Position numbers and translations under genes: made by a program. A DNA stretch of 64,000 nt. It comes from Caldilineaceae bacterium. GTDB taxonomy: Bacteria; Chloroflexota; Anaerolineae; Caldilineales; Caldilineaceae. Below, one piece after another: positions 16,467 through 25,406 of this stretch. How positions within the stretch are numbered: position 1 is the stretch's first letter; each line of letters starts with the position of its first letter. Below the pieces are notes generated by a model, which was given only the letters and a program-made list of their open reading frames with translations, searched no databases and was not told the DNA's origin. The stretch covers positions 1 to 64,000 of the forward strand of contig JAPKMW010000059.1 of assembly GCA_026645575.1 (NCBI GenBank), in the 5' to 3' direction.

Positions 16467-17527
16467 CGAATCTTCCCCCGCGCATAGATCGGCCAGACGG
16501 CCTCGACACGCCCTTTGCGCACGGCGACGATCTCGTCGTGTTCGTTGACGCAGGGGCAGGGGTGGACAGGGAGAACCTGGACTCGTTCACCAATGGCAGG
16601 TTTTTGGGCACAGGCCGAAATATCGACGTGACCATGTTCTTCTGAAAATTTGTAGAAGTGGGCGTCGGGATATTCCACAAGGTAGCCAATACTCGTGCCT
16701 TTGGGGGTCTCCAGCAGGGAGGCGCTCATAGTTTTGCTGCCGCAATCGAGAACGGCGCGGCCATCGGTGGGGCGGCTGACGACGGTGGCGATGACCCGTA
16801 ACGCACACTGAGCCACCGTATGGCGACCTGCCAGCAGGTGACCATAGCCACCGACGGGATATTCGCCAATGCGATATTCGGTCAATTCCGGCGTCTCGTG
16901 GGCTTGGAGTGCATAGCGAGTGCTGCCACCGCTGACAATGGGGTGGGCCAGGCCGTGGCGGTCAAAGAGGCTAAGTGTTTCTTGCAGAAGCGGGCGGGCG
17001 GCAGGGCTGGTGGGGAAGCCCATAATCCCACGTAGCTCCAGACCAGGGGCGCGGTCAATGGCTTGGGCCAGTTCCACTGTGCCGGCGGGGGTGGTCGCAC
17101 CGGTACGATTTTCCCCAGTTTCCATCTCTACCACAACCCCCAACGTGACGCCGGCATTGGTGGCCGCGGCGGAAAGCCCTTCAATTGTGTAGAGGGAATC
17201 GGCCGAAACAGTCAGCCGTTCGGTGCGGCGCGCCAGGGCGGTCAGCCGATCCAGCTTTTGTTTGCCCAGAATATTGTAGGGAATCAAAATATCCTTGTTC
17301 AGCCCGCCGTTGACCATCACTTCCGCTTCGCCAATCTTCTGGCAGGTGAGGCCAATCGCGCCGCGCGCCATCTGCATGTGGGCGACGGCCAGCGTTTTGT
17401 GCGTCTTGATATGGGGGCGCAGACCAATGCCATGCTCGGTGTAGTAGCGTTGATAGCGGTCGAGATTCTCTTCCAAGGCGTCAAGGTCGAGGGTGAGAAC
17501 AGGGGTATCCAGTTCATCAATATACAT
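16463..17527 (-). CDS. D-threonine aldolase/D-serine dehydratase-like PLP enzyme
   Basis: A 354-residue fold-type III PLP enzyme. The alanine-racemase-like barrel starts DELDTPVLTLDLDALEENL, with the Schiff-base Lys in LRPHIKTHKT (about residue 45). The C-terminal beta domain carries the His/Cys metal ligands in LPVHPCPCVNEHDEIV, the pattern of metal-dependent D-serine dehydratase and D-threonine aldolase. It probably cleaves a beta-hydroxy D-amino acid. The start at 17527 has AAGGAGG six bases upstream; the longer frame to 17641 lacks one. It is monocistronic and converges with the Wzz gene. Confidence 0.88.
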   Translation of the reverse strand: MYIDELDTPVLTLDLDALEENLDRYQRYYTEHGIGLRPHIKTHKTLAVAHMQMARGAIGLTCQKIGEAEVMVNGGLNKDILIPYNILGKQKLDRLTALARRTERLTVSADSLYTIEGLSAAATNAGVTLGVVVEMETGENRTGATTPAGTVELAQAIDRAPGLELRGIMGFPTSPAARPLLQETLSLFDRHGLAHPIVSGGSTRYALQAHETPELTEYRIGEYPVGGYGHLLAGRHTVAQCALRVIATVVSRPTDGRAVLDCGSKTMSASLLETPKGTSIGYLVEYPDAHFYKFSEEHGHVDISACAQKPAIGERVQVLPVHPCPCVNEHDEIVAVRKGRVEAVWPIYARGKIR

Positions 17528-17710
17528 GTGTAGCCTCCTTGGTGGGTGCTTTGATAGGGTGATCACGAATCCAACCTGGATTACGATTGCTGGCTGGCAT
17601 TCTACCATAGGATGGTGGAAATGGTAACAGCCTGTCAACACGTAACAACTGTCACTGATTCACGCCTATCACTGATCCAAAACAGTGGTGGGAAATAGGT
17701 GAACCGTGGG

Positions 17711-17738
17711 TTGACGTAATCTAATTTAATGGTAGAAT
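17711..17738 (+). promoter_or_regulatory. Promoter candidate for ThuA-like gene
   Basis: TTGACG (17711-17716), 16 bp, TAGAAT (17733-17738). Two palindromes (17743-17823, 17860-17921) sit between this promoter and the ATG at 17951, so the mRNA leader would be about 200 nt and strongly folded. Confidence 0.5.
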
Positions 17739-17742
17739 GGCT

Positions 17743-17823
17743 GTAATTCCTCAGTTCCTAGTCAGTCCATGACTGGCGGCCCATCGCCAGTCATGGACTG
17801 GCTAGGAGCGGGCTGAGTCGTTA
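17743..17823. repeat. MITE-like palindrome family 1, copy 2
   Basis: Begins GTAATTCC and ends GTCGTTAC, with arms carrying CCTAGTCAGTCCATGACTGGCG and its complement split across a short loop. It shares the CCAGTC-x-TGACTGGC core and GTAA/TTAC ends with the copies at 12523 and 39753. Confidence 0.7.
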
Positions 17824-17859
17824 CGAATGGCTAAAGAATCTGCTTGATTTCATCTTTGA

Positions 17860-17921
17860 ATGACTAACATTTGCTCGTAGCCGCGCCTAAAAGGCGCGAC
17901 TACGAGCAAATGTTAGTCATT
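17860..17921. repeat. Near-perfect 28-bp palindrome
   Basis: The arms 17860-17887 and 17893-17921 (ATGACTAACATTTGCTCGTAG... and its complement) flank a 5-nt loop. The GCTCGTAG block is shared with family 1, suggesting a related or chimeric element. Confidence 0.7.
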
Positions 17922-17950
17922 ATCAACCATGCCGTTGAAAGGATTGCGCT

Positions 17951-18595
17951 ATGAAAAAAGCCTTAATCGTTTGGGGTGGCTGGGAAGGCCATGAACCCAA
18001 GCTTTGCACTGATATTTTTGCACCGATGTTGCGCGAACGGGATTATGATGTCACCATCTCCGATACGCTCGACATCTATCTGAACACCGAGTTTATGATG
18101 GCGCTTGATCTGGTGGTGCCGATTTGGACGATGGGGACGATCACTCGTGAGCAGGAAAAAGGCTTGTTGGATGCCATTGCCAGCGGCGTCGGCGTGGGGG
18201 GCTGGCATGGCGGCATGGCCGACGCCTTCCGCAACAACACCACCTACCAGTGGATGGTAGGCGGGCAGTGGGTGGCCCACCCCGGCAACATCATTGACTA
18301 CGAAGTGAATATCATCGACCACAGCGACCCCATTACGGCTGGGCTGAGTGATTTCAAGATGCACTCGGAACAATATTACATGCACGTTGATCCGTCGAAT
18401 CAGGTGCTGGCCACCACCACCTTTACCGGTGAACATGCCGCTTGGGTCAAAGGCACAGTGATGCCGGTGGTCTGGAAACGCATGTGGAACCAAGGTCGCG
18501 TCTTCTATTCCTCCCTCGGCCATCACGCCAGCGACTTCAATGTCCCCGAAGCCAAAGAGATTCAGATCCGCGGCATGATGTGGGCGAGTCGGTAG
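17951..18595 (+). CDS. ThuA-like domain protein
   Basis: A 214-residue cytoplasmic flavodoxin/GATase-like fold of the ThuA family (sugar or trehalose utilisation and related functions). Motifs: [17 protein letters not shown] at the N-terminus, [15 protein letters not shown] in the middle, [20 protein letters not shown] and the C-terminal [15 protein letters not shown], which is the most conserved segment of the family. No sugar gene is adjacent. A hairpin (arms 18601-18614 and 18654-18666) follows the stop codon. Confidence 0.85.
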   Translation: MKKALIVWGGWEGHEPKLCTDIFAPMLRERDYDVTISDTLDIYLNTEFMMALDLVVPIWTMGTITREQEKGLLDAIASGVGVGGWHGGMADAFRNNTTYQWMVGGQWVAHPGNIIDYEVNIIDHSDPITAGLSDFKMHSEQYYMHVDPSNQVLATTTFTGEHAAWVKGTVMPVVWKRMWNQGRVFYSSLGHHASDFNVPEAKEIQIRGMMWASR

Positions 18596-18756
18596 CAGGT
18601 GACAAGTGGCGGGTAGCAAGTAGCAGTTATGCAGTAAATCTGCACCCCTTACCACCCGCCACTTGCGACTCACTACTGTTACGGCCATTCTCCCTGAATC
18701 ACTTTCTACGAAATTCTGCGTACTTTGCGTCTCCGTGCAACTGATCCCTCGTCAAC

Positions 18757-21267
18757 ATGAGTATCATCAGCATGAATATTGTCAGCTTGTTCTACAAAAG
18801 TCTGCAAGGTCGGATGATGGTAGCGCTGGTGTCAGTGACGCTCTTCGCCCTGCTCAGTTTGGGCTTGGTCGCGTTTTGGCGTGAGCGTGCCGCTTTGGAA
18901 GATCAACTAAGTGATGGACTGACAACCAGCGTCGAGTATACCAAACAACGCCTGCGTGATTGGTTGCGGGAACGCCAGTCCGATGTCCATTTTCTAGCTG
19001 CCGATGATTCAAATCGCGCAAGTTTTTCTTATTTGCTCAACGCCAATACAGCACCGGCGCAAGAACAGTTGCATCGTTCCCGTCTCACTGCCAGCCTGTT
19101 AAGTATGCAACAAGCCCGCCCCGCGTATCAACGCATCATCATGGCCGATACGACCGGCAAAATTATCGTTGCTGCCGATCCGTCGATGGTTGGTCGCACG
19201 GTGCTAAATAAGGCGGCATTCAGCCAGACCCTGGCCCTGGCAGCAATCAGACCATTGCAGGGCTATATCGAGGATATTAGCTATGATGAACAATTGGGCA
19301 AGTACGTCATGTGCTTTGGCTACCCCTTGCTGGCCCCGGCCGATACGCTGTCGGCAGCAAACAACACCCCGACAGCCCTTGGCGTGGTCTTGATTGTAGT
19401 GGATGTAGAGACAACCGTTTTTCGGATTTTGACAGAGTGGAGCAAAGGCAATTCCGGCTCAGCCGTTCTCAGCCGCGCCGAAGGAGACACAACCCGCATT
19501 CTCAATCGGGTTTTCAAAGATCCGGCGCAGCCGCTGGAACGGGTCATACCACCACCATCGACTCCGGCCCAAGCGCGCCCCTCCTACTGGGCGGCGCGTG
19601 GTTATGAAGATACGCGCCTGACCATTGATCATTTGCAAGTGGAAGTATTAACGGTCTACCGCTATATCGAAGAGATGAAATGGGGGCTGGTGTTGAAGAT
19701 GGACACCAGTGAAATCTTTGCGCCTTTGCATGATCTCGTACGTCATGTCGTCTACATTGCGTTGGGCGTGCTGGCAGTGGCGCTGCTGGTTTCGGTTCTG
19801 ATCGCGCGCACCTTAACCCGTCCACTGGCGGATCTAGTGGCAAATGCACAGGCAGTAGCGGCTGGTCAGAGGCCAGTCTATACCACCTTGCAACGACAGG
19901 ATGAGATCGGCCTGCTGGCCCGCTCGTTTCGTGAGATGGTGGACACCTTGCGCCATCAACAGCAACAATTAAAAGCGGCGAATGAAGTGGCCGGCGGCAT
20001 TTTAAGCTTGCGCCCGGTTGATGAAATATTACAGAATGTTGTTCAAGCTGCGCAACGCCTGACCGGCGCCACGGACGCACAATTTAAGGTAGCGCCGGCG
20101 ACAAATCAGGCCGCGGTGAGCCTGATCCAAAACCAGCGGCTAACCGATGACCGCACGTCCACCCTTGCGGTTGTGCCACACGCTGGTAGTACACCTTTGT
20201 CAACAAAGGCCAAGCATCAGGAGCATCGGCATCCGTTATCACCCGTTACAGTAGAGACTGAACCAGAGAAAGCGACTGTAGAGATGCGAGTAGAAGCGCC
20301 CTATCTTTTCAACGGCAAAGATCACACGGCAATGCCTGTTTCTCAACAAGACAATGGATTGGGCACCCTCTGGGTGCAAAAAGCGGCTAACCAACCCTTT
20401 AGCGCAGCCGATAATGATACTTTAGAGGCGCTGACAACTTATGCCGCAGTCGCTCTGGCCAATGCCCGGTTGGTGCAGCGGTTGCAAAGCTGGAATAGCG
20501 AACTGGAACAGAAGGTGGAAGAGCGCACTCGCCGTTTGGAAGAAGCCAACCAACAACTACTGGTCTTGGACAAGATGAAGTCTGACCTGTTATATAGCAT
20601 CTCGCACGAGCTGCGTAACCCCATTAGTAATCTGAAGCTGCAACTGGATCTACTGCACCACCATATTGACTCGCCCCGGCGAGAAAAATATTTAGGCATG
20701 TTAGCGAACCAGGTCAATATGTTGGGCAATCTGGTCACAGATATGTTGGAATTGGTTCAGATTGATGGCACCCAAGATCAATTTATCTTTACACCAATCG
20801 ATTTCAATCATTTGGTTGCGGATGTTGTTCGCGCTTGCAACGTCCAGTTACAAGAAACAAAAAAGCCAATTGCTTTACACTTTAGTCCCGGTCCCACGCC
20901 ACTGATATTGGCGTGTGAGCAGAAGCACTTGGCATTGGCAATTACCCATCTTCTGCGCAATGCCATTAACTTTACCAACGCAGGCGAAATTACCGTTACG
21001 CTCAAACAAGAGGCGCTAGGCGTCTGTTTGCAAATACAGGATACCGGCATTGGGATTGCCGAAAACGATCTGCCCCATATCTTCGAGCGCTTCTACCGCG
21101 GGGCGAATGTAAGCCAGTCCACCATTCCTGGCTCCGGCTTGGGGCTGAGTGTTGCCGAAAAGATCATTGTCTTGCACAAAGGACGCGTGATGGTGCAAAG
21201 TAAACTTGGGCAAGGCTCGCTCTTTACCGTTTGGCTGCCGCTTGCGCCTTGTAGAGGAACCCTTTAG
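18757..21267 (+). CDS. Sensor histidine kinase (external sensor, HAMP, GAF, kinase)
   Basis: An 836-residue membrane kinase. Helix 1 is at about 20-42. An external ~280-residue dCACHE-like sensor carries the segment ADTTGKIIVAADPSMVGRTV. Helix 2 is at about 325-348, then HAMP (about 350-402), a GAF-like region (about 410-570), a coiled coil, and HisKA with the phospho-acceptor in SISHELRNPISNL (His about 616). The HATPase domain has the N box HLLRNAINFT, G1 DTGIGIAEND and G2 GSGLGLSVAEKI. No response regulator gene adjoins it, so it is an orphan. The start could also be the ATG at 18772; neither has a strong ribosome site. Confidence 0.92.
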   Translation: MSIISMNIVSLFYKSLQGRMMVALVSVTLFALLSLGLVAFWRERAALEDQLSDGLTTSVEYTKQRLRDWLRERQSDVHFLAADDSNRASFSYLLNANTAPAQEQLHRSRLTASLLSMQQARPAYQRIIMADTTGKIIVAADPSMVGRTVLNKAAFSQTLALAAIRPLQGYIEDISYDEQLGKYVMCFGYPLLAPADTLSAANNTPTALGVVLIVVDVETTVFRILTEWSKGNSGSAVLSRAEGDTTRILNRVFKDPAQPLERVIPPPSTPAQARPSYWAARGYEDTRLTIDHLQVEVLTVYRYIEEMKWGLVLKMDTSEIFAPLHDLVRHVVYIALGVLAVALLVSVLIARTLTRPLADLVANAQAVAAGQRPVYTTLQRQDEIGLLARSFREMVDTLRHQQQQLKAANEVAGGILSLRPVDEILQNVVQAAQRLTGATDAQFKVAPATNQAAVSLIQNQRLTDDRTSTLAVVPHAGSTPLSTKAKHQEHRHPLSPVTVETEPEKATVEMRVEAPYLFNGKDHTAMPVSQQDNGLGTLWVQKAANQPFSAADNDTLEALTTYAAVALANARLVQRLQSWNSELEQKVEERTRRLEEANQQLLVLDKMKSDLLYSISHELRNPISNLKLQLDLLHHHIDSPRREKYLGMLANQVNMLGNLVTDMLELVQIDGTQDQFIFTPIDFNHLVADVVRACNVQLQETKKPIALHFSPGPTPLILACEQKHLALAITHLLRNAINFTNAGEITVTLKQEALGVCLQIQDTGIGIAENDLPHIFERFYRGANVSQSTIPGSGLGLSVAEKIIVLHKGRVMVQSKLGQGSLFTVWLPLAPCRGTL

Positions 21268-21652
21268 GGGGTGCCCATACGTGTGGTTTGCATAGAAGAA
21301 AATTGGCAAACAAAGCTTTCTGTTTTGTAAACTAAAATTAGCCTATTGCCAAAATAAATTACCTATGGTATACTGCTGTTCTCTCACTAGACCAACGGTA
21401 ATTATTCTATTGCGCTTGACGCCAGCGCATCACTGGTGTCAGGCGAATGGAATAGTTATCTCACTGCTTGTACCATGAATTTGACGAGAAGCAAGCATCC
21501 CTGTTAAGCTAACCAATGCAACGCTACCCTACTTCCCTCTCCATCACCATTTTGGCATTGTGTGAGCTTTAGGACCACCAAGGTTCAGCGCCTGTGCGTT
21601 CTTGTCACATTCAACATGTGTAAAACAAAATGTGCAAACAAGGAAAGGAACA
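21268..21652 (+). other. Intergenic leader of secreted-protein gene
   Basis: No gene is seen. It contains a promoter-like pair at 21346-21374, an imperfect palindrome with arms 21398-21425 and 21433-21459 (TTGACGCCAG/CTGGTGTCAG core), and AAGGAAAGGAA just before the ATG at 21653. Confidence 0.5.
21346..21374 (+). promoter_or_regulatory. Promoter candidate, TTGCCA-17-TATACT
   Basis: TTGCCA (21346-21351), 17 bp, TATACT (21369-21374). It would give a leader of about 270 nt containing the 21398-21459 hairpin. Confidence 0.55.
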
Positions 21653-22867
21653 ATGATAATGCGAAGAAGTTTGACGAAAAGTATGATGGCAGTACTACTT
21701 GTTTTTCTCCTCCTCTGTTCGGCTGTGCCGGCCTTTGCCCAAGATCTGCCCGAACCTTTCTGCGGCAACTTATCAGAGGATGACTGTGACATTCTCGTCT
21801 CGGCCCAAGAGGCAGCGTTAGAAGTTGGCTCCGGCGTCTATAATTCGGAGATTAACTTCCAACTGGCCGGCGTTCCTGGCTTGCCGGTGGAAGAAGTCGC
21901 GTTCAATTTGACGCAAGACGCCAGCTATGCCGTCGATCCTGAGTTGATGGCCGAACTGGCCGCTATGCAGATGATGAGCGCCGAAGAGATGGCTGAGAAC
22001 ATGGAAGCAATGATCGATCTCATGCTTAATCTCTATGGAACGCTCGCCTATGATGGTGAGATGAATCTGACCCTGCCGGAAGACATTGCCGCCCTCTTAT
22101 CGGCACAAGTGGGAACTCCCATTCCCGAAGAGATTCGCCTGCAAGTCCGTGTGGTCGATGGCTATGGCTATCTGAACCTGGAAGATCTGATTCCCTTTGC
22201 CCCGCCCGAACAGGCTGAGCAGTTACAGGGTTGGGCCGGCATCGATCTGCTAACCTTGATGAAGGCCGGCTTGCAGGAAGGCATGCAAGAAGGGGCGATG
22301 GATAGCTCGATGGCTGGTTTTGGGATGGGTAACTTCCTCAATTCCGAAGAAGGCCGCGCCATGATCGAGCCATATCTTATCGTCACCCGCGAACGGGACG
22401 ACACAGTGGGCGATCAGGATGTCGCCGTCTTCACCAACAAAGTCGATGTGGGCAAGTTCGTCGGCAGCCCGCTCTTCCGTGATCTGGTCATCAGCCAACT
22501 TGATGTGATCAATGAGGCGGCTGACACCAGCCTGACCGAGCAGGAAGTCACCGAAATGTTGACCATGCTCACTTTTGTCGGCCCCATGTTGTTTACTGGC
22601 CTAGACTTCCATACCACCCAAGCCATCGGGTTGGAAGATTTCTACACCTACCGCAGCGACTTTGTCTTCAACTGGGATCTCTCCTCCCTGGTTGGCGTCG
22701 CCCGCATGGTGGACAGCAACGGGGAAATGGGCCTCAGCGCCATGATGGGCGATGTGGCGCCAGTCATCAGCATGGAAATCGCGACCGATGCCTCTGACCA
22801 TAACAATGCGCCAGAGATCACCGCGCCAGAAGGTGCACAGATCATTCCACCGGAAGCACTGCAATAA
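21653..22867 (+). CDS. Secreted protein of unknown function
   Basis: 404 residues. A clear Sec signal peptide: RRSLTKSM, the hydrophobic stretch MAVLLVFLLLCSAVPAFA, and cleavage predicted at AFA|QDLPE. The mature part is acidic and rich in Met/Glu/Leu, with no transmembrane helix; it has a C-x4-5-C pair just after cleavage (CGNLSEDDC). The middle alternates beta strands (LRVVDGYGYLNLEDLI) with amphipathic helices, somewhat like lipid-binding LppX/LprG-type folds, but I cannot assign a family. The start at 21653 is set by AAGGAAAGGAA. A perfect GC-rich terminator follows. Confidence 0.75.
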   Translation: MIMRRSLTKSMMAVLLVFLLLCSAVPAFAQDLPEPFCGNLSEDDCDILVSAQEAALEVGSGVYNSEINFQLAGVPGLPVEEVAFNLTQDASYAVDPELMAELAAMQMMSAEEMAENMEAMIDLMLNLYGTLAYDGEMNLTLPEDIAALLSAQVGTPIPEEIRLQVRVVDGYGYLNLEDLIPFAPPEQAEQLQGWAGIDLLTLMKAGLQEGMQEGAMDSSMAGFGMGNFLNSEEGRAMIEPYLIVTRERDDTVGDQDVAVFTNKVDVGKFVGSPLFRDLVISQLDVINEAADTSLTEQEVTEMLTMLTFVGPMLFTGLDFHTTQAIGLEDFYTYRSDFVFNWDLSSLVGVARMVDSNGEMGLSAMMGDVAPVISMEIATDASDHNNAPEITAPEGAQIIPPEALQ

Positions 22868-22881
22868 CTGAGACTGGCCTG

Positions 22882-22923
22882 CCCCAGCCCCTCTCCTGAG
22901 CTTACTCAGGAGAGGGGCTGGGG
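22882..22923 (+). terminator. GC-rich 19-bp hairpin
   Basis: The arms 22882-22900 (CCCCAGCCCCTCTCCTGAG) and 22905-22923 are perfectly complementary with a 4-nt loop. The same CCCAGCCCTCTCC core recurs at 25194-25229. There is no T run. Confidence 0.7.
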
Positions 22924-22948
22924 GTCACCCATAGATTTTCACGCCCTT

Positions 22949-24172
22949 ATGCGTCCCAAACTGCGTTCCCTTTCGATTCGTCACCACACGCAGGATGGTC
23001 ATCCCCACCTGCTTTTGCGCGATCCGCAACAGATTACTGATCATACGCTCCTCATTCCCCAGCCGCTGGCCACAGTGCTGGCATTTTGCGATGGCGAGCA
23101 TGAAATCAAAGAGCTACCCGACGCCTTTCAGCGCCATGCCGGTTTTCGCTTGCCGTTCAAATGGGTTGAAGAGTTAGTCCACGCCCTTGATGAGGCGTTA
23201 ATGCTTGAAAATGAGCGTTTTTTTGCAGCCCACGAACGCACTCTAGCGGCCTATCGCCGGGCACCCCATCGCCCCGCCGCACTGGCCGGTCTCTCCTACC
23301 CGGCGCAACGCCATCAACTCTGGCAACTGCTGCAAGACTATCTCGAAGCGGTTGATCCACTCGATCCGTTACCCATCGATTGGTCGCGCCCGGTGGGCCT
23401 ACTGAGTCCTCATATTGATTATCCACGCGGCGGCGCGATCTACGCCCAGGTTTGGAAACGGGCCGCCCGGATCGCCCAGGAAGCGGAACTAGCTATTCTC
23501 CTCGGCACTGATCACTATGGCGGGGACCGCTTTACCCTTACTCGCCAGAATTATGCCACTCCCTATGGCGTACTGCCGACGGATCAGCCGGTTGTTGATC
23601 AACTTGCCCAAGCCATTAGCCCAGCCAACGCATTTGCCGGTGAGTTACGCCACCGTGGCGAACATTCCCTAGAACTGGTGGCCGTCTGGCTTCATCACCT
23701 GCGGGCCGGTCAGCCCTGTGCCATCGTACCGATTCTTTGTGGCGGTTTTCATGAGTATATGAATAATGGCGCCACACCGGCGCAAGATCCGAGCATCAGC
23801 AGGGTTATTGCTGCGCTACAACGGGCGGCCAAAGGACGCCGCACGGTTGTCATCGCCTCTGGTGATCTGGCTCATGTTGGCCCCGCCTTTGGGGGCGCGC
23901 CGCTAACCGCTCACGGGCGCGCCCAGGTTAACGCCGCCGATGAACAACTCCTCCACCACATGCGTAACGGCGACGGGGAAGGCTTTTTCAGCGCCATCCG
24001 CCAGGTGCAAGACGCCAACAACGTCTGTGGACTCGCCCCGATCTACCTCACGCTGCGCACCCTGGCGACCCATCACGCCCCCCTCCGCGGCCACCCCACC
24101 GGCTACGCCACCTGCCCCGCCGACGAGTATGGGACTTCGGTCGTCACCGTGAGCGGGATGATCTTTCACTGA
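22949..24172 (+). CDS. MEMO1/AmmeMemoRadiSam B-family protein
   Basis: 407 residues. The first ~130 residues are a family-specific N-terminal extension. From about 150 on it is the MEMO fold, a class III dioxygenase-like domain: LLSPHIDYPRGGAIYA, ILLGTDHYGG, the HRGEHSLELVAVWL signature, PILCGGFH, and VVIASGDLAHVGPAFGG. The His, Asp and Cys positions that line the MEMO pocket are present. Bacterial members often neighbour radical-SAM and AMMECR1 genes; neither is seen here. The catalytic role is unknown in general. It is followed by a palindrome (24173-24261) of GGAAGACA/TCTTCCTG words. Confidence 0.85.
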   Translation: MRPKLRSLSIRHHTQDGHPHLLLRDPQQITDHTLLIPQPLATVLAFCDGEHEIKELPDAFQRHAGFRLPFKWVEELVHALDEALMLENERFFAAHERTLAAYRRAPHRPAALAGLSYPAQRHQLWQLLQDYLEAVDPLDPLPIDWSRPVGLLSPHIDYPRGGAIYAQVWKRAARIAQEAELAILLGTDHYGGDRFTLTRQNYATPYGVLPTDQPVVDQLAQAISPANAFAGELRHRGEHSLELVAVWLHHLRAGQPCAIVPILCGGFHEYMNNGATPAQDPSISRVIAALQRAAKGRRTVVIASGDLAHVGPAFGGAPLTAHGRAQVNAADEQLLHHMRNGDGEGFFSAIRQVQDANNVCGLAPIYLTLRTLATHHAPLRGHPTGYATCPADEYGTSVVTVSGMIFH

Positions 24173-24261
24173 AAAGACAGGAAGACAAGGAGGCAGGAAG
24201 ACAAGGAGAGGAGAAGAACTAGACAATCTTCATCCTACTTTCCTATCTTCCTGTCTTTTCC
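24173..24261. repeat. Palindrome of GGAAGACA words
   Basis: Left arm 24173-24214 (repeated GACAGGAA/GACAAGGA), right arm 24235-24261 (TATCTTCCTGTCTTTTCC). Same architecture as the other octamer palindromes in the window. Confidence 0.7.
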
Positions 24262-24410
24262 TAAAATCTCGTTGGAACATTCGATTTCCCCTCCTCGTCT
24301 CATTCCCGAAGCAACAAACAGCCTGCAAGCGGGCCCCTTGTCAGGCTGGTTGATTCAATAACAGTCGATCAATTAGCAACAGAATGAAACGATGTAAAGG
24401 ATAGCAGATT

Positions 24411-25187
24411 ATGTTTCAACGAAAATCACTCACCCTGGTCAGCGCGTTGGTGCTGCTGATCGCTTTGTTCACCGGCGCCTTTCGGGCCTTTGATTTGCGC
24501 GCCGTACAGGTTGCCAACGCGCAAAGTAATGAAAGCGCTACTAACTTACCCCGCACCATTACCGTCGTTGGCGAAGGGAAAGTGACGATCAAGCCAGATA
24601 TTGCCCGCGCCAATATTGGTGTGGAAGTAATGCGCAAGAGCGTCAAAGAAGCCAGCGATGCCAACAAGGCAGCCCTTGAATCTGTTCTTGCGGCGCTGAA
24701 GCAGAATGGCATTGAAGAAAAGGACATTCAAACCTCCGGCTTTAGCATCTATGCCGAGCGTTTTGGCCCCGAAGGCCCCCTGCCTGAGGATCAGACCAAC
24801 TACCGGGTGAGCAACAACGTCTCAGTTGTTATCCGTGACTTGGAGAAAGTGGGCGTCATTCTGGATGCCGCCATTGAAGCCGGGGCCAACAACATCTACG
24901 GCATCGAATTTGGCCTGGACAACACCGAGGCCGCGCAAGCGGAAGCGCGCAAGGAAGCCGTCGCCAATGCACGCGCCAAGGCCGATGAACTGGCCGAGTT
25001 GAATGGCGTCACCGTCGGCATGGTGGTCAGCGTAAGCGAGGTTATCGGCGGTAATGGCGGCTATTACAACGCCTCCAACTTCAACCAGTTGGATCGGGCG
25101 ATGGGTGGCGGCGGCGGCACGCCAGTCACCCCTGGTGAACTAAATCTAACGCTGCAATTGCAGGTGGTCTATACCATCGGCGAGTGA
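24411..25187 (+). CDS. SIMPL-domain (DUF541) secreted protein
   Basis: 258 residues. A signal peptide or N-terminal anchor (about 6-30) precedes the SIMPL/DUF541 domain, which begins RTITVVGEGKVTIKPDIA, continues with the long helix KSVKEASDANKAALESVLAAL, the strand YRVSNNVSVVIRDLEKVG, and ends with AEARKEAVANARAKADELA. Members are periplasmic or surface proteins such as BP26 and YggE, implicated in stress tolerance. It is monocistronic with two hairpins downstream, the second a strong terminator. Confidence 0.9.
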   Translation: MFQRKSLTLVSALVLLIALFTGAFRAFDLRAVQVANAQSNESATNLPRTITVVGEGKVTIKPDIARANIGVEVMRKSVKEASDANKAALESVLAALKQNGIEEKDIQTSGFSIYAERFGPEGPLPEDQTNYRVSNNVSVVIRDLEKVGVILDAAIEAGANNIYGIEFGLDNTEAAQAEARKEAVANARAKADELAELNGVTVGMVVSVSEVIGGNGGYYNASNFNQLDRAMGGGGGTPVTPGELNLTLQLQVVYTIGE

Positions 25188-25193
25188 CCTCAC

Positions 25194-25229
25194 CCCAGCC
25201 CTCTCCACACAGGTGAGGAGAGGGCTGGG
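25194..25229 (+). terminator. GC-rich hairpin, same core as at 22882
   Basis: Arms CCCAGCCCTCTCC (25194-25206) and its complement (25217-25229). First of two tandem 3' hairpins after the SIMPL gene. Confidence 0.6.
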
Positions 25230-25245
25230 AGTCCCCCAAGCAACC

Positions 25246-25290
25246 AGAGGCGACAGTGGCAAGTTGGCAACTGTCGCCTCTTTATTTTAT
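25246..25290 (+). terminator. Strong intrinsic terminator
   Basis: Arms AGAGGCGACAGT (25246-25257) and ACTGTCGCCTCT (25270-25281), followed by TTATTTTAT. Confidence 0.85.
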
Positions 25291-25300
25291 ACTAGGGGTA

Positions 25301-25380
25301 GTAAATAGGTAGACAGGTACACAGGGAAATATGACCTATCTACCTGCCTACCTGTTTCCCTGTGTACCTGTCTACCTATC
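25301..25380. repeat. Octamer palindrome (GTAGACAG/CTACCTGT)
   Basis: Left arm GTAGACAGGTACACAGG words, right arm CTACCTGTTTCCCTGTG words. Same octamer set as 16309-16466, 36504-36618 and 53736-53864. Confidence 0.8.
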
Positions 25381-25406
25381 CAAATCACCAAACCGGAAAG
25401 TAACGC

